Shown here in pieces: positions 14,313 through 23,000 of a stretch of DNA of 32,866 nt (its first letter is position 1; each line of letters opens with the position of its first letter). This stretch comes from an uncultured Thomasclavelia sp. Lineage in GTDB: Bacteria; Bacillota_I; Bacilli_A; Erysipelotrichales; Coprobacillaceae. The stretch lies in NCBI RefSeq assembly GCF_944324745.1, contig NZ_CALUXO010000090.1, positions 1-32,866 on the forward strand. Reading direction: 5' to 3'. Made by a program: the position numbers and the translations under genes. The notes under the pieces were generated by a model, which was given only the letters and a program-made list of their open reading frames with translations, did no database searches and had not been told where the DNA came from.

Positions 14313-15355
14313 TCTAAATAAATAGTAAAAGTAGTTCCCTGATCAATCTTACTTTTTACCTCGATCGTTCCTTTAGATAAATCAACGATTTTTTTGACTA
14401 AAGAAAGACCTAACCCTTTTCCCTTAGTGGCTCTTGAAGCATCACCTTGATAAAATTTATCAAAAATATGTTTAATAATCTCTGGTTCCATCCCAATTCC
14501 ATTATCTTCGATTACGACAATAATTTTGGTATCATCAGTTTTAAGATTTATTTTAATTGTGCCATTTTCATCAGTGAATTTAATGGCATTATTAATTAGA
14601 TTGATCCAAATTTGTTTTATTAATTCAGGATTGCCATAATATTCAACTGCTTCTAAACTCAGTTCTAAGTTAACATTTTTACTTTTCCAATCATCTTGCA
14701 TCATTAAAATAGTATTACGAATCTGTTCATCGAGTGAAAAAGTCTTTTTGTTTGTAATGATCATCTGGTTTTCTAATTTGGTTAAAAGCAAGATATTTGA
14801 CGACAAATTAGCTAAACGTTTTGATTCACTAATAATAATTGAAAGATAAAGTTTTCGTTCTTCTTTGGTTATATCATCACGTTCTAATTCTTCTGCAAAG
14901 CCAATGATTGAAGAAATTGGGGTTTTAAATTCATGAGAAAAATTATTGATAAAATCATTTTTGAATAATTCAATACTGGCTAATTGTTGAGTCATGACAT
15001 TAAAGCTGGAAATTAATTCGGTGATTTCTGTTTTTTTATTATTGATTAAATTAGTTTCAGGAATTGTATAATTAAAATTGCTTTGACCAATCTCTTTAGT
15101 AGCATTGATTACTTGCTGCAACGGTTTTAAAACTGTCTTACTAATGATGATGGTCACTAAAGTACCAACGGCAATTGCAACAATCGTAGCGATAATTATT
15201 AGTAAAATGGGTACCCGTCTTATTTGTGCTACCCCGATACTACCATAATTTTTAAGAATTAAATAAAGTAAGATAAAACTAATGAAACCGGTAATTATCA
15301 AAATAAAAAAGACAAATAGAATTAATGATTTTCTTAAGCTGCTAACATGTTTCAT
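14306..15355 (-). CDS. Sensor histidine kinase
   Basis: 349 residues. Two transmembrane helices (about 10-34 and 48-72) enclose a very short extracellular loop of about 13 residues. A HAMP domain follows (about 73-127), then DHp with H-box NNFSHEFKTPISS (phospho-acceptor His141). The ATPase motifs are N-box NLINNAIKF, G1 DNGIGM, F-box FDKFYQGD and G2 KGKGLGLSLV. All are intact. The tiny sensor loop suggests membrane-stress sensing as in intramembrane-sensing kinases (inference). It overlaps the response regulator gene by 4 nt (ATGA). The partner is frameshifted, so the kinase may be orphaned. Confidence 0.92.
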   Translation of the reverse strand: MKHVSSLRKSLILFVFFILIITGFISFILLYLILKNYGSIGVAQIRRVPILLIIIATIVAIAVGTLVTIIISKTVLKPLQQVINATKEIGQSNFNYTIPETNLINNKKTEITELISSFNVMTQQLASIELFKNDFINNFSHEFKTPISSIIGFAEELERDDITKEERKLYLSIIISESKRLANLSSNILLLTKLENQMIITNKKTFSLDEQIRNTILMMQDDWKSKNVNLELSLEAVEYYGNPELIKQIWINLINNAIKFTDENGTIKINLKTDDTKIIVVIEDNGIGMEPEIIKHIFDKFYQGDASRATKGKGLGLSLVKKIVDLSKGTIEVKSKIDQGTTFTIYLDK

Positions 15356-16022
15356 TTTTCAACTGCCTCATATCCTAATCCTCGAATAGTGACAATTTCA
15401 AAATCAGGATTATCTTTAAACTTATTACGTAAACGATTAATATGGACATCGATCGTGTGTTCATCACTTTCAGAATCCATATTCCAAATATTTTCCATTA
15501 ATTGTCTTCTTGTAAAAATCCGTCCTTTATATGAAAGTAAATGAAATAACAATAAAAATTCTTTTTTAGGTAATTCGATTATTTTATTGTTCGTAGTTAC
15601 AGTTAGACAATCATAATCAAGGGTTGTGTTTTTGATTACAATTTGTTTTTCCGTTGAAATTTTGGCTCTTCTAAGCAGGGCTTTAATTCTTAAGACCATT
15701 TCTTCATAATCGATGGGCTTAGTCATATAATCATCAACACCGGAAAGGAAACCTTTTCGTTTATCTTCGATCGTTTCTTTAGCAGTAATCATCAAGATAG
15801 GGATATTAGGATTATCTTTTCGAATGATTTCAGTTAATTCATATCCATTGATTTTTGGCATCATGACATCAACGATCATTAAATCAATCGAAGTTGATTC
15901 ATATATTTTTAAAGCAATTGCCACTTGGCACCACAAAGGACATCAAAACCTTCACGTTTTAAAGTTTTTTCAATTAATAAACGGGTATTAATTTCATCAT
16001 CAACGACTAATATTTTGATCAT
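15352..16022 (-). pseudogene. OmpR-type response regulator, frameshifted in the receiver domain
   Basis: A normal start at 16022 (AGGTGAAT upstream) encodes MIKILVVDDEINTRLLIEKT and on to GFDVLCGAKWQ. The frame then meets a stop at 15909-15911 after 37 codons. From about 15930 another frame continues the protein without a gap in homology: ALKIYE, LMIVDVMMPK (phospho-acceptor Asp), DDYMTKPID (Lys), and a complete winged-helix output domain with RRQLMENIW and TIRGLGYEA. One missing base (or two extra) near 15921-15935 would restore a full regulator of about 222 residues. The break separates the acidic pocket (DD) from the phospho-acceptor Asp. A TTG-initiated fragment at 15936 would give only a truncated receiver. 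Whether this is genuine decay, phase variation or a sequencing error cannot be told from here. Confidence 0.82.
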
Positions 16023-16093
16023 TTATATTCACCTCGTAGCTTTATTGTAACTTAAAGTAAGAAATTTTGAAGTCAAAAGTTGTACTTTGATAT

Positions 16094-16524
16094 AAAAAGT
16101 TGCCGTTGACTGTAGAGGCTATTGAAGAAAACATTTTTGATGTTGCCGGGATAAGAGTAATTTGTTCCTTTGAAAAAGACATTTATCTATTAGCTGATTG
16201 TCTGTTGCAACAAGATGATATTAAATTAATTAGAACTAAAGATTATATCAAGTATCCTAAAGATAATGGTTATCGCAGTCTACATTTAATCATGAAGTTC
16301 CTATCTTTTTAAAAAAATGAAAAAAGAGCAATGAAAGTAGAAGTCCAACTTAGAACAATAGCGATGGATTTTTGGGCTAGTTTAGAACATAAATTACGCT
16401 ATAAAAAGAATCTAGATGCATCGACTACTAAAGCAATATCGAAACAACTGTTAGATGTGCACAAATTAGTTCTATGCTTGATGATAAAATGCAAGAGATT
16501 CATCCTCAAATCAATAATTATTAA
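16094..16524 (+). pseudogene. Small alarmone synthetase (RelQ/YwaC-like) pseudogene
   Basis: Three frames together spell a (p)ppGpp synthetase of the small RelA/SpoT type. Frame 2 gives LPLTVEAIEENIFDVAGIRV, then ICSFEKDIYLLAD and DYIKYPKDNGYRSLHLI. Frame 1 gives HEVPIFLKK. Frame 2 again gives KVEVQLRTIAMDFWASLEHK. Frame 1 gives CAQISSMLDDKMQEIHPQIN and a stop at 16522-16524. At least three frameshifts are needed, near 16290, 16325-16333 and 16456. The first 80-100 residues of the family, including the start, are missing upstream, where a TGA (16088-16090) closes the frame. The conserved catalytic motif (YRSLH, EVQLRT) survives in pieces. The gene is certainly dead. Confidence 0.85.
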
Positions 16525-16542
16525 TCGTTAGGAAGTGATAGA

Positions 16543-18357
16543 ATGCAAGAAATTAAGCCGTATTTATATTATTGGATCATTGCCGTTGTTATATTATTAT
16601 TGCTAAACTGGCTGTTTTTTCTAGATTTGTACAAAAATCAAGTTGAGGAAGTTGATTATGGAACCTTTATGAAAATGACTGAGGATAAAAATATAGGTTA
16701 TGTGGAAATTGGTAGTGATACGATTACATTTACTGACAAAGATAAAGATAAAGTTTATGAAACAGGGATGATTGAAGATCCAGGATTAGTAGATCGTTTA
16801 TATAACTCTAATGCTGAGTTTAAAACAAATATTTCCAGCGATGTTTCACCATTTGTCTATATTTTGGTTAATTATATTTTGCCAGTAGTTATTTTTGTCG
16901 CTATTTGGCGGGTCATTAGCAAAAAAATGACCGAAAAAATTAATAATGGTTTTAACCCGGTCAACTCAATGGCCTTTGGTCGTAGTAAAAGTGGTGCTAA
17001 AGTGTATGTCAAATCTACCGATGGAATTAAGTTTGATGATGTAGCTGGTGAAGATGAAGCTAAAGAGCTGTTAAGTGAAATTGTTTCATTTTTACATAAT
17101 CCGAAAAAATATCAGGAAATTGATGCCTCATTACCTAAAGGAGCCTTATTAGTTGGACCACCAGGAACTGGTAAAACTTTATTAGCAAAAGCTGTCGCTG
17201 GGGAGGCTGAAGTACCATTCTTTTCAATTTCAGGTTCTGAATTTGTCGAGATGTTTGTAGGTATGGGAGCTTCAAAAGTTCGGGATTTATTTAAACAAGC
17301 TCAAGAAAAAGCACCATGTATTGTTTTTATTGATGAAATTGATGCTATTGGTAAAAAACGTAATGGTCAATTCAGCAGTAATGATGAACGGGAACAGACA
17401 CTTAATCAGTTGTTGACTGAAATGGATGGTTTTGATAGTTCAAAAGGTGTCGTTATTTTAGCAGCAACTAACACGCCAGATTCATTGGATCCAGCATTAT
17501 TAAGGCCAGGTCGTTTTGATCGACGGATCCCAGTAGAATTACCGGATCTAAAAGGACGTGAAGAAATTCTAAAAGTCCATGCTAAAAAGATTAAAACTGA
17601 AAAGAATAGCGATTATAGCGCTATTGCTAAAGTGGCTGCTGGTGCTTCTGGAGCCGAACTGGCTAATATTGTTAATGAAGGGGCTTTAAAAGCGGTTCGT
17701 GAAGGTCGTAAATTTGTTACCCAAAGTGATTTAGAAGAAAGTGTTGAAGTTGTTATTGCCGGATATCAAAAGAAAAGTCGGGTTCTTTCAAATAAAGAAA
17801 AACTTATCGTTGCTTATCATGAAATCGGCCATGCTTTAGTGGCCGCTAAACAAAGTGATTCCGCTCCGGTTCGTAAAATTACCATTATTCCTAGAACTTC
17901 AGGAGCTCTTGGTTATACGCTTCAAGTTGATGATAATGATCACTTTTTAATGAGCAAAGAGGAATTAGAAAACAAGATTGCTACATTAATAGGAGGTCGG
18001 GCAGCAGAAGAGTTAATCTTTAATCGAATGACGACTGGCGCTTCTAATGATATTGAACAAGCAACTAAAATTGCTAAGGCAATGGTCACTCGTTATGGAA
18101 TGAGTGATGAATTTGATATGGTTGCGATGGTAAATCAGACGAGCCAGTATTTAGGTGGCGATAATTCGATGACTTGTTCGGCAGCGACAGAAGCTAAAAT
18201 TGATGAAGAAGTTAACACTTTAATTAAAACGCAACATCAAAAAGCTATGGATATTTTAAAAGAAAACATTGATAAGTTACATGAATTATCTAAATATTTA
18301 TATGAACATGAAACGATTACTGGTGAAGAGTTCATGATGATTTTAAATACGAAATAA
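16543..18357 (+). CDS. ftsH: ATP-dependent zinc metalloprotease FtsH
   Basis: 604 residues. Two transmembrane helices (about 8-28 and 103-125) bracket a small extracytoplasmic domain. The AAA+ module has Walker A GPPGTGKT (205-212), Walker B IVFIDEID (Asp264-Glu265), the pore motif [13 protein letters not shown] and the second region of homology [10 protein letters not shown]. The protease zinc site is HEIGH (426-430) with third ligand Asp503 ([10 protein letters not shown]). HEIGH replaces the common HEAGH but keeps all ligands. It degrades membrane and regulatory proteins in an ATP-dependent way. GGAAGTGATAG precedes ATG. It lies directly behind the alarmone-synthetase pseudogene and not in the usual tilS-hpt-ftsH setting, so it may be a second ftsH copy. 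Confidence 0.93.
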   Translation: MQEIKPYLYYWIIAVVILLLLNWLFFLDLYKNQVEEVDYGTFMKMTEDKNIGYVEIGSDTITFTDKDKDKVYETGMIEDPGLVDRLYNSNAEFKTNISSDVSPFVYILVNYILPVVIFVAIWRVISKKMTEKINNGFNPVNSMAFGRSKSGAKVYVKSTDGIKFDDVAGEDEAKELLSEIVSFLHNPKKYQEIDASLPKGALLVGPPGTGKTLLAKAVAGEAEVPFFSISGSEFVEMFVGMGASKVRDLFKQAQEKAPCIVFIDEIDAIGKKRNGQFSSNDEREQTLNQLLTEMDGFDSSKGVVILAATNTPDSLDPALLRPGRFDRRIPVELPDLKGREEILKVHAKKIKTEKNSDYSAIAKVAAGASGAELANIVNEGALKAVREGRKFVTQSDLEESVEVVIAGYQKKSRVLSNKEKLIVAYHEIGHALVAAKQSDSAPVRKITIIPRTSGALGYTLQVDDNDHFLMSKEELENKIATLIGGRAAEELIFNRMTTGASNDIEQATKIAKAMVTRYGMSDEFDMVAMVNQTSQYLGGDNSMTCSAATEAKIDEEVNTLIKTQHQKAMDILKENIDKLHELSKYLYEHETITGEEFMMILNTK

Positions 18358-18361
18358 ATTA

Positions 18362-18389
18362 TGACCACTGAATTATTGTTCAGTGGTCA
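18362..18389. terminator. Hairpin between convergent ftsH and lipoprotein genes
   Basis: Perfect 11-bp stem TGACCACTGAA (18362-18372) / TTCAGTGGTCA (18379-18389), loop TTATTG. T tracts are weak on both sides (AAATATT on plus, TAATTTATTT on minus). Confidence 0.7.
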
Positions 18390-18912
18390 AATATTGATAA
18401 TCTTCATAATTAATTAGCATATTTTTATTTAATTGAATCAAATATATATTACTATCTTGATCAACAAGTGTTAGGTAATCAGGAGTATCATAACCGCTAA
18501 GTGGCTCGCTGACAGTAAATGTGTTTTCCTTGTTTAAAAATGTCTTTGAAAAAGTTTGGGCTAATTCTATCGCTTGACTTTCATCGATAACATCATCTTT
18601 CAATTCATTATCAACAAATCCATATTCTTTACTAACATATTGCACTAACTTATCATCTTGAAAAACAAAGTCCAATCTTAAAGTTGGATCTTCTTTAGCA
18701 TTAGCGATACTAATAATTTTTTCATTGCTTTCATTAATCGTAAAAACATCTTGATCATCATTATTTAATTCCTGATATACTTCTTCTGGTACAAAGGTTT
18801 CAATTTGTGACATTAATTCATCGACTACCGGATCTGACTCGATTGTTTGATTTGGGGTACATCCAAATAGACCAAGACATATTAGGATCACGAAGCTAAT
18901 TTTTTTAACCAT
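18373..18912 (-). CDS. Predicted lipoprotein of unknown function
   Basis: 179 residues from ATG 18912, six nt after AGGAGGG; an ATG at 18918 abuts the RBS and is rejected. The lipobox is LFGC (about residues 15-18). The mature part is acidic and mixed alpha/beta, with DESQAIELAQTFSKTFLNKE (about 112-131) reminiscent of a PepSY/YcdB-like helix and strands DYLTLVDQDSNIYLIQLNKN at the end. No domain is recognised with confidence. On the minus strand TGTTATAAT upstream resembles an extended -10 box. It is monocistronic. Confidence 0.8.
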   Translation of the reverse strand: MVKKISFVILICLGLFGCTPNQTIESDPVVDELMSQIETFVPEEVYQELNNDDQDVFTINESNEKIISIANAKEDPTLRLDFVFQDDKLVQYVSKEYGFVDNELKDDVIDESQAIELAQTFSKTFLNKENTFTVSEPLSGYDTPDYLTLVDQDSNIYLIQLNKNMLINYEDYQYLTTEQ

Positions 18913-19136
18913 TTTCATCCCTCCTAAAGTGTATTAGTATTTAATTTCCCTGAAGATAACATCAATCATTGTTATTATAACATAGTTTATAGATTGATAA
19001 CATCATCTAAAAAGAGTAGATTATGAGATAGAAGAGTGATAATTGTGATAATTATATAATTTAATCGCACTATTTTGGGTAGTTTGTTGTAGAATATAAA
19101 AATTAAATAACAAATAATATTTATTCCAATAAATAT

Positions 19137-19165
19137 TTGATATCTTTTTTTAGTTATGATATTCT
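19137..19165 (+). promoter_or_regulatory. Probable promoter of the GntR regulator
   Basis: TTGATA (19137-19142) and TATTCT (19160-19165) with a 17-bp spacer, 23 bp before the start codon. Confidence 0.5.
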
Positions 19166-19188
19166 TAATTTATAGGTGGTGATGTTAT

Positions 19189-19890
19189 ATGGCAAAATAT
19201 GAAACAGTTGCTCAGGATATTGTAGCAAGAATCAAGCAAGGGGAGTTTGAAAAAAGTTCTAAATTGCCAACTGAAGATGAAATGATAGAATATTATCAGG
19301 TTTCACGCAATACAATTCGTTCAGCATTAAAGCTGCTTACTAGTCAGGGAATTATTTATTCAAGGCAAGGAAGTGGGTTTTATATTCGTCAAAGAAATAA
19401 TGAAAATAGTATACCGATAATGGGAACTAATGGTCTTACTTATGATTTTCCTAATAATACTTTTACCAATCAGGTTCTTTCGATTGAATTATTAGAAGCT
19501 GATGAAAAGTTAGCTAAAAAAATGTTGTGTGAGCTTGGGGATTTAATTTATTATTGTAAGCGTCTAAGAATTCTTGATGATAAGAAATTTGCTTTGGAGT
19601 TAAGTTATTATAGTAAAAAAGTAGTCCCATATTTAGGACGTGAGATTGCAGAGCAATCGATATATAGTTATCTGCAAAATGATTTAAAACTTAAATTTGG
19701 GTTTGCCGATAAAAATATTTGTGCGATTAAATTGGATGAATATCAATCGGAGTTATTAGGTTTAAATCCTGGTGATCCGGGATTGGTAGTAGCGGATACG
19801 GTTTATCTAGATAATGGGGTTTTATTTAATACGTCGCAAATAATTTATAATTATAAATATGTTAGTTTTTATGCGGCAGCTATTCGTTGA
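19189..19890 (+). CDS. GntR family (HutC/UTRA) transcriptional regulator
   Basis: 233 residues. The N-terminal winged HTH (1-70) reads KYETVAQDIVARIKQGEFEK, KLPTEDEMIEYYQVSRNTIR and SQGIIYSRQGSGFYI, the standard HutC-subfamily GntR form. Residues about 85-230 form a UTRA ligand-binding domain, in which YYCKRLRILDDKKFALELSY is the typical entry. UTRA proteins usually sense sugars, sugar phosphates or amino-acid derivatives. GGTGGTGATG precedes ATG 19189. It is separated from the glucanase gene by a terminator, so they are not co-transcribed. Regulation of that enzyme by this protein is plausible from proximity only. Confidence 0.9.
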   Translation: MAKYETVAQDIVARIKQGEFEKSSKLPTEDEMIEYYQVSRNTIRSALKLLTSQGIIYSRQGSGFYIRQRNNENSIPIMGTNGLTYDFPNNTFTNQVLSIELLEADEKLAKKMLCELGDLIYYCKRLRILDDKKFALELSYYSKKVVPYLGREIAEQSIYSYLQNDLKLKFGFADKNICAIKLDEYQSELLGLNPGDPGLVVADTVYLDNGVLFNTSQIIYNYKYVSFYAAAIR

Positions 19891-19915
19891 GATAGAGTTT
19901 GACTCTATCTTTTTA
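19891..19915 (+). terminator. Terminator after gntR
   Basis: GATAGAGT (19891-19898) / ACTCTATC (19902-19909) with loop TTG, then TTTTT. Confidence 0.85.
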
Positions 19916-19939
19916 TATTATTTGTTGGAATAAATTTTA

Positions 19940-19976
19940 TGAAAACGCTTTACATTTTAAAAATAAGTTTTATAAT
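19940..19976 (+). promoter_or_regulatory. Glucanase promoter with overlapping cre-like (CcpA) site
   Basis: TTTACA (19949-19954) and TATAAT (19971-19976) with a 16-bp spacer form a good sigma-A promoter. TGAAAACGCTTTACA (19940-19954) overlaps the -35 box and matches the catabolite-responsive element TGWAANCGNTNWCA except for one extra base near the 3' arm. The position predicts glucose repression of the glucanase. Confidence 0.6.
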
Positions 19977-20029
19977 ATGATATATTGATACCAATAAATT
20001 CAAACAATTCTAATAAATGGGAGGGCAAA

Positions 20030-23000
20030 ATGAAAAAGAAACTAATAGGAAAAATATTAAAAGTAATAGTATTAGTAACGATGATTTTCGGAAATGTTCC
20101 AATAAATGTTTTTGCTTTAGAAAGCGAACCTCGGGAACCTTTGATGTTTGAAGATTTTGAAGGATCAGATAATGATATTCAAGCAACAAATGACGCAAAT
20201 CTTAATATCGTTGATGGATCAGCTACTGGTATCGGGAATAAGGTTGCCAGTCTTGAAGTAACCAGCAGTGATTGGCCTAGCTTAACTTATCGCAGTATGA
20301 TCGTCAAAAAAGAACAACCAGTAGATGTATCTTCTTATAAGTATGTTACTCTATGGGTAAAAGATGCTGGAGCAAACAGTGTCCGCGTATCTTTAATTGA
20401 TAGTCAAGGTCGAAGTGTTGAAGGAGAATGGACTGGAAATGTAACAGCTGGAAAGTGGACTCAGGTATCAATCGGTCTTGATCTCTTTAGTACTTTAGAT
20501 TTAACACAAATTACTGGTATTTATGTTGGTGAATGGAATGCGGGGACATATTTAATTGATGATATTCAATTTAGTGATATTACTGCAAAAGATTTAGCAG
20601 TTAATGCCAGTGTACCTTCAGGTACCTATAATGATAGTTTTGAAGTTAGTTTAAGTGCTCAGGCAGGACAGATTATTTATTATACTACTGATGGTAGTCA
20701 GCCTACTAATCAAAGTAGTGTATATCAAGGGGTAATTGAAGTTAATGATGATATGGTAATTAAAGCAATAGCATATCAAAATGGTAATATTAGTGATGTG
20801 TATGAATTTGATTATAAAATCGATCATAGTGATAATTCAAATTATACTCCTGTTGTCGTTCAAACTTTTGAAGATGGTATTAATGCAGTTGCTGCCAGCA
20901 ATGCATCTTGTCAACTGGTAAGTGATGAAAAGCATAATGGTAAGCAAAGTTTAAAATATGTCAAAGAAGTAAGTAATGGAACTTCTAAAACTGATGGAAA
21001 TATTAAAATTGATTTTAATCATCCAGTTAATGTATCTGATTTAAAATATTTTGCTTTTTATATTAAAGATACTCAAGGAAGCAATACAATGCAATTATCT
21101 TTAATTGATGAAGATGGTAATGAATCAAGTTATGATTGGCGTTCTCCATCAACTTCTAAAAATAACTGGAGTCAATATTATATTAAATTATCAGATATTA
21201 GTGGTATTGATAAGACAAAAGTAACTGGTGTTCGAATGGGACAATGGAATGCTGGAACTTATTATATTGATGATTTATATTTTGATAATTACTTATCAAC
21301 TGGAGTTCCAGATATGACTCCTAGTCAACCAAAAGCTAATATTGAATCTGGATATATTTTTAAGGATTCGATTGAGGTAAGTTTAACTAATGATATGAAT
21401 GCATCAATGTATTATACATTAGATGGTAGTCAACCAACAGTTAATAGTACTAAATATGATGGTATGATTACGTTAAATGATACTGCAACAATTAAAGCTG
21501 TAAGTTATGATAATGGTGAATATAGTGAAGTAGTAACATTAAATTACTATCAAGATAGTAATATCATTAGTGATGTTGTTGCTAGTAAAGCTTCAGGAAA
21601 ATACTCAAAAGAAATGAGTGTTGCTTTACAGGCCGATGGTTTAGATATTTACTATACACTTGATGGCTCTACACCATCTTTATCAAGTGCTAAGTATACG
21701 GAGGCAATTACCGTTAATCAAACAACAGTAATTAAAGCTATTTCTTATGATGGTGATAAATTTGGAAATGTGATGACTTTTGAATATAAATTTCCAACAG
21801 CACCACAACAAGTATATCCAAGTACTGATCAGCTATTATTTAATAGCGCTTCATCAGTAGAATTATTATCAGATCCTGATGCAACAATTTACTATACAAC
21901 TGATGGAAGTGATCCAACGGTTGATTCTAATGTGGCTCAAGGATATATAACTATTGATAAAACAATGACAATTAAAGCAATTGCTGTTCGTGATGGTAAA
22001 CAAAGTGCCGTAACTACTCTTGATTATGTAATTGCTCCTAATAAAGTTGCTGCTGATAAAGTGGCTGGAACATATGATGGTTCAGTAGTAGTAGAATTTA
22101 GAGTTCCAGATACTGATCAAGTAGAAATTTACTATACAACTGATGGAAGTGATCCAACAATTGAATCTACTCATTATACTCAACCATTATTAGTTAGTGA
22201 AAATACAGTATTTAAAGTTGCTGCTACTTATAAAAACAGTGATAGTTTAGGTGAAGTTGCAACCCATGAATATGTAATCAATCCAATTGAAGAGGTAGTT
22301 AAACCAGAAATTACTCCAAGCAGTGGTAAGTTTGGTCAAAGACAATTAGTTTCAATGACGACAGTTACTGATGGTGGGAAAATTTATTATACACTTGATG
22401 GAACTGATCCTGATGAAAACAGTTTACAATTTACTAATGCTTTCTATGTAACTAAAGATACAGTAATCAAAGCAGTAACTATTAAAGATGGTAAAGTTAG
22501 TGATATTGCCACTAGTGAAATCACAATTACCGATGAACAATCAGTATTTTTGAAAACTGATGGTAAAGTAATTAGAAATAATTATGGTGCTGGTGAAGTG
22601 GTACAATTAAAAGGAACTAACATTGGTGGTTGGTTAGTAATGGAAAATTGGCAATGTCCTGTTAATTCTCCGGACCAAAAAACTACATTGGCTGTTCTTA
22701 GCGAACGTTTTGGTGAAGAAAAAGCTTGGGAATTAATTAATACTTATCAGGATAATTGGTTTACAGAAGATGATTTTGCAATCTTAAAAGAAGAAGGAGT
22801 AAATTGTTTAAGATTACCCATTAGTTATTTTGAAATGTGTAATGAAGATGGTTCATTAAAAGAAACTGCTTTTGATCGTTTAGACTGGTTTATTGAAAAT
22901 GCCGCTAAATATGATATTTACACTTTAATTGATATGCATGGAGCTTTTGGTTCTCAAAATGGTAAAGATCACTCAGGAGATACTTCTAATCCTGATGTTG

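Noticed and set aside
16106-16124. TTGACTGTAGAGG, resembling the start of another MerR-type promoter
   Set aside because: No dyad and no -10 box at 19 bp; it lies inside the alarmone synthetase remnant.
16100-16531. Two short frames at 16100-16312 and 16331-16531 as independent genes
   Set aside because: Both are pieces of one alarmone synthetase whose middle and end lie in another frame.
18373-18912. Possible PepSY domain in the lipoprotein
   Set aside because: The helix DESQAIELAQTF is suggestive, but the following strand pattern and the DxxTGxI ending seen in the clear PepSY protein at 10220-10792 are missing.
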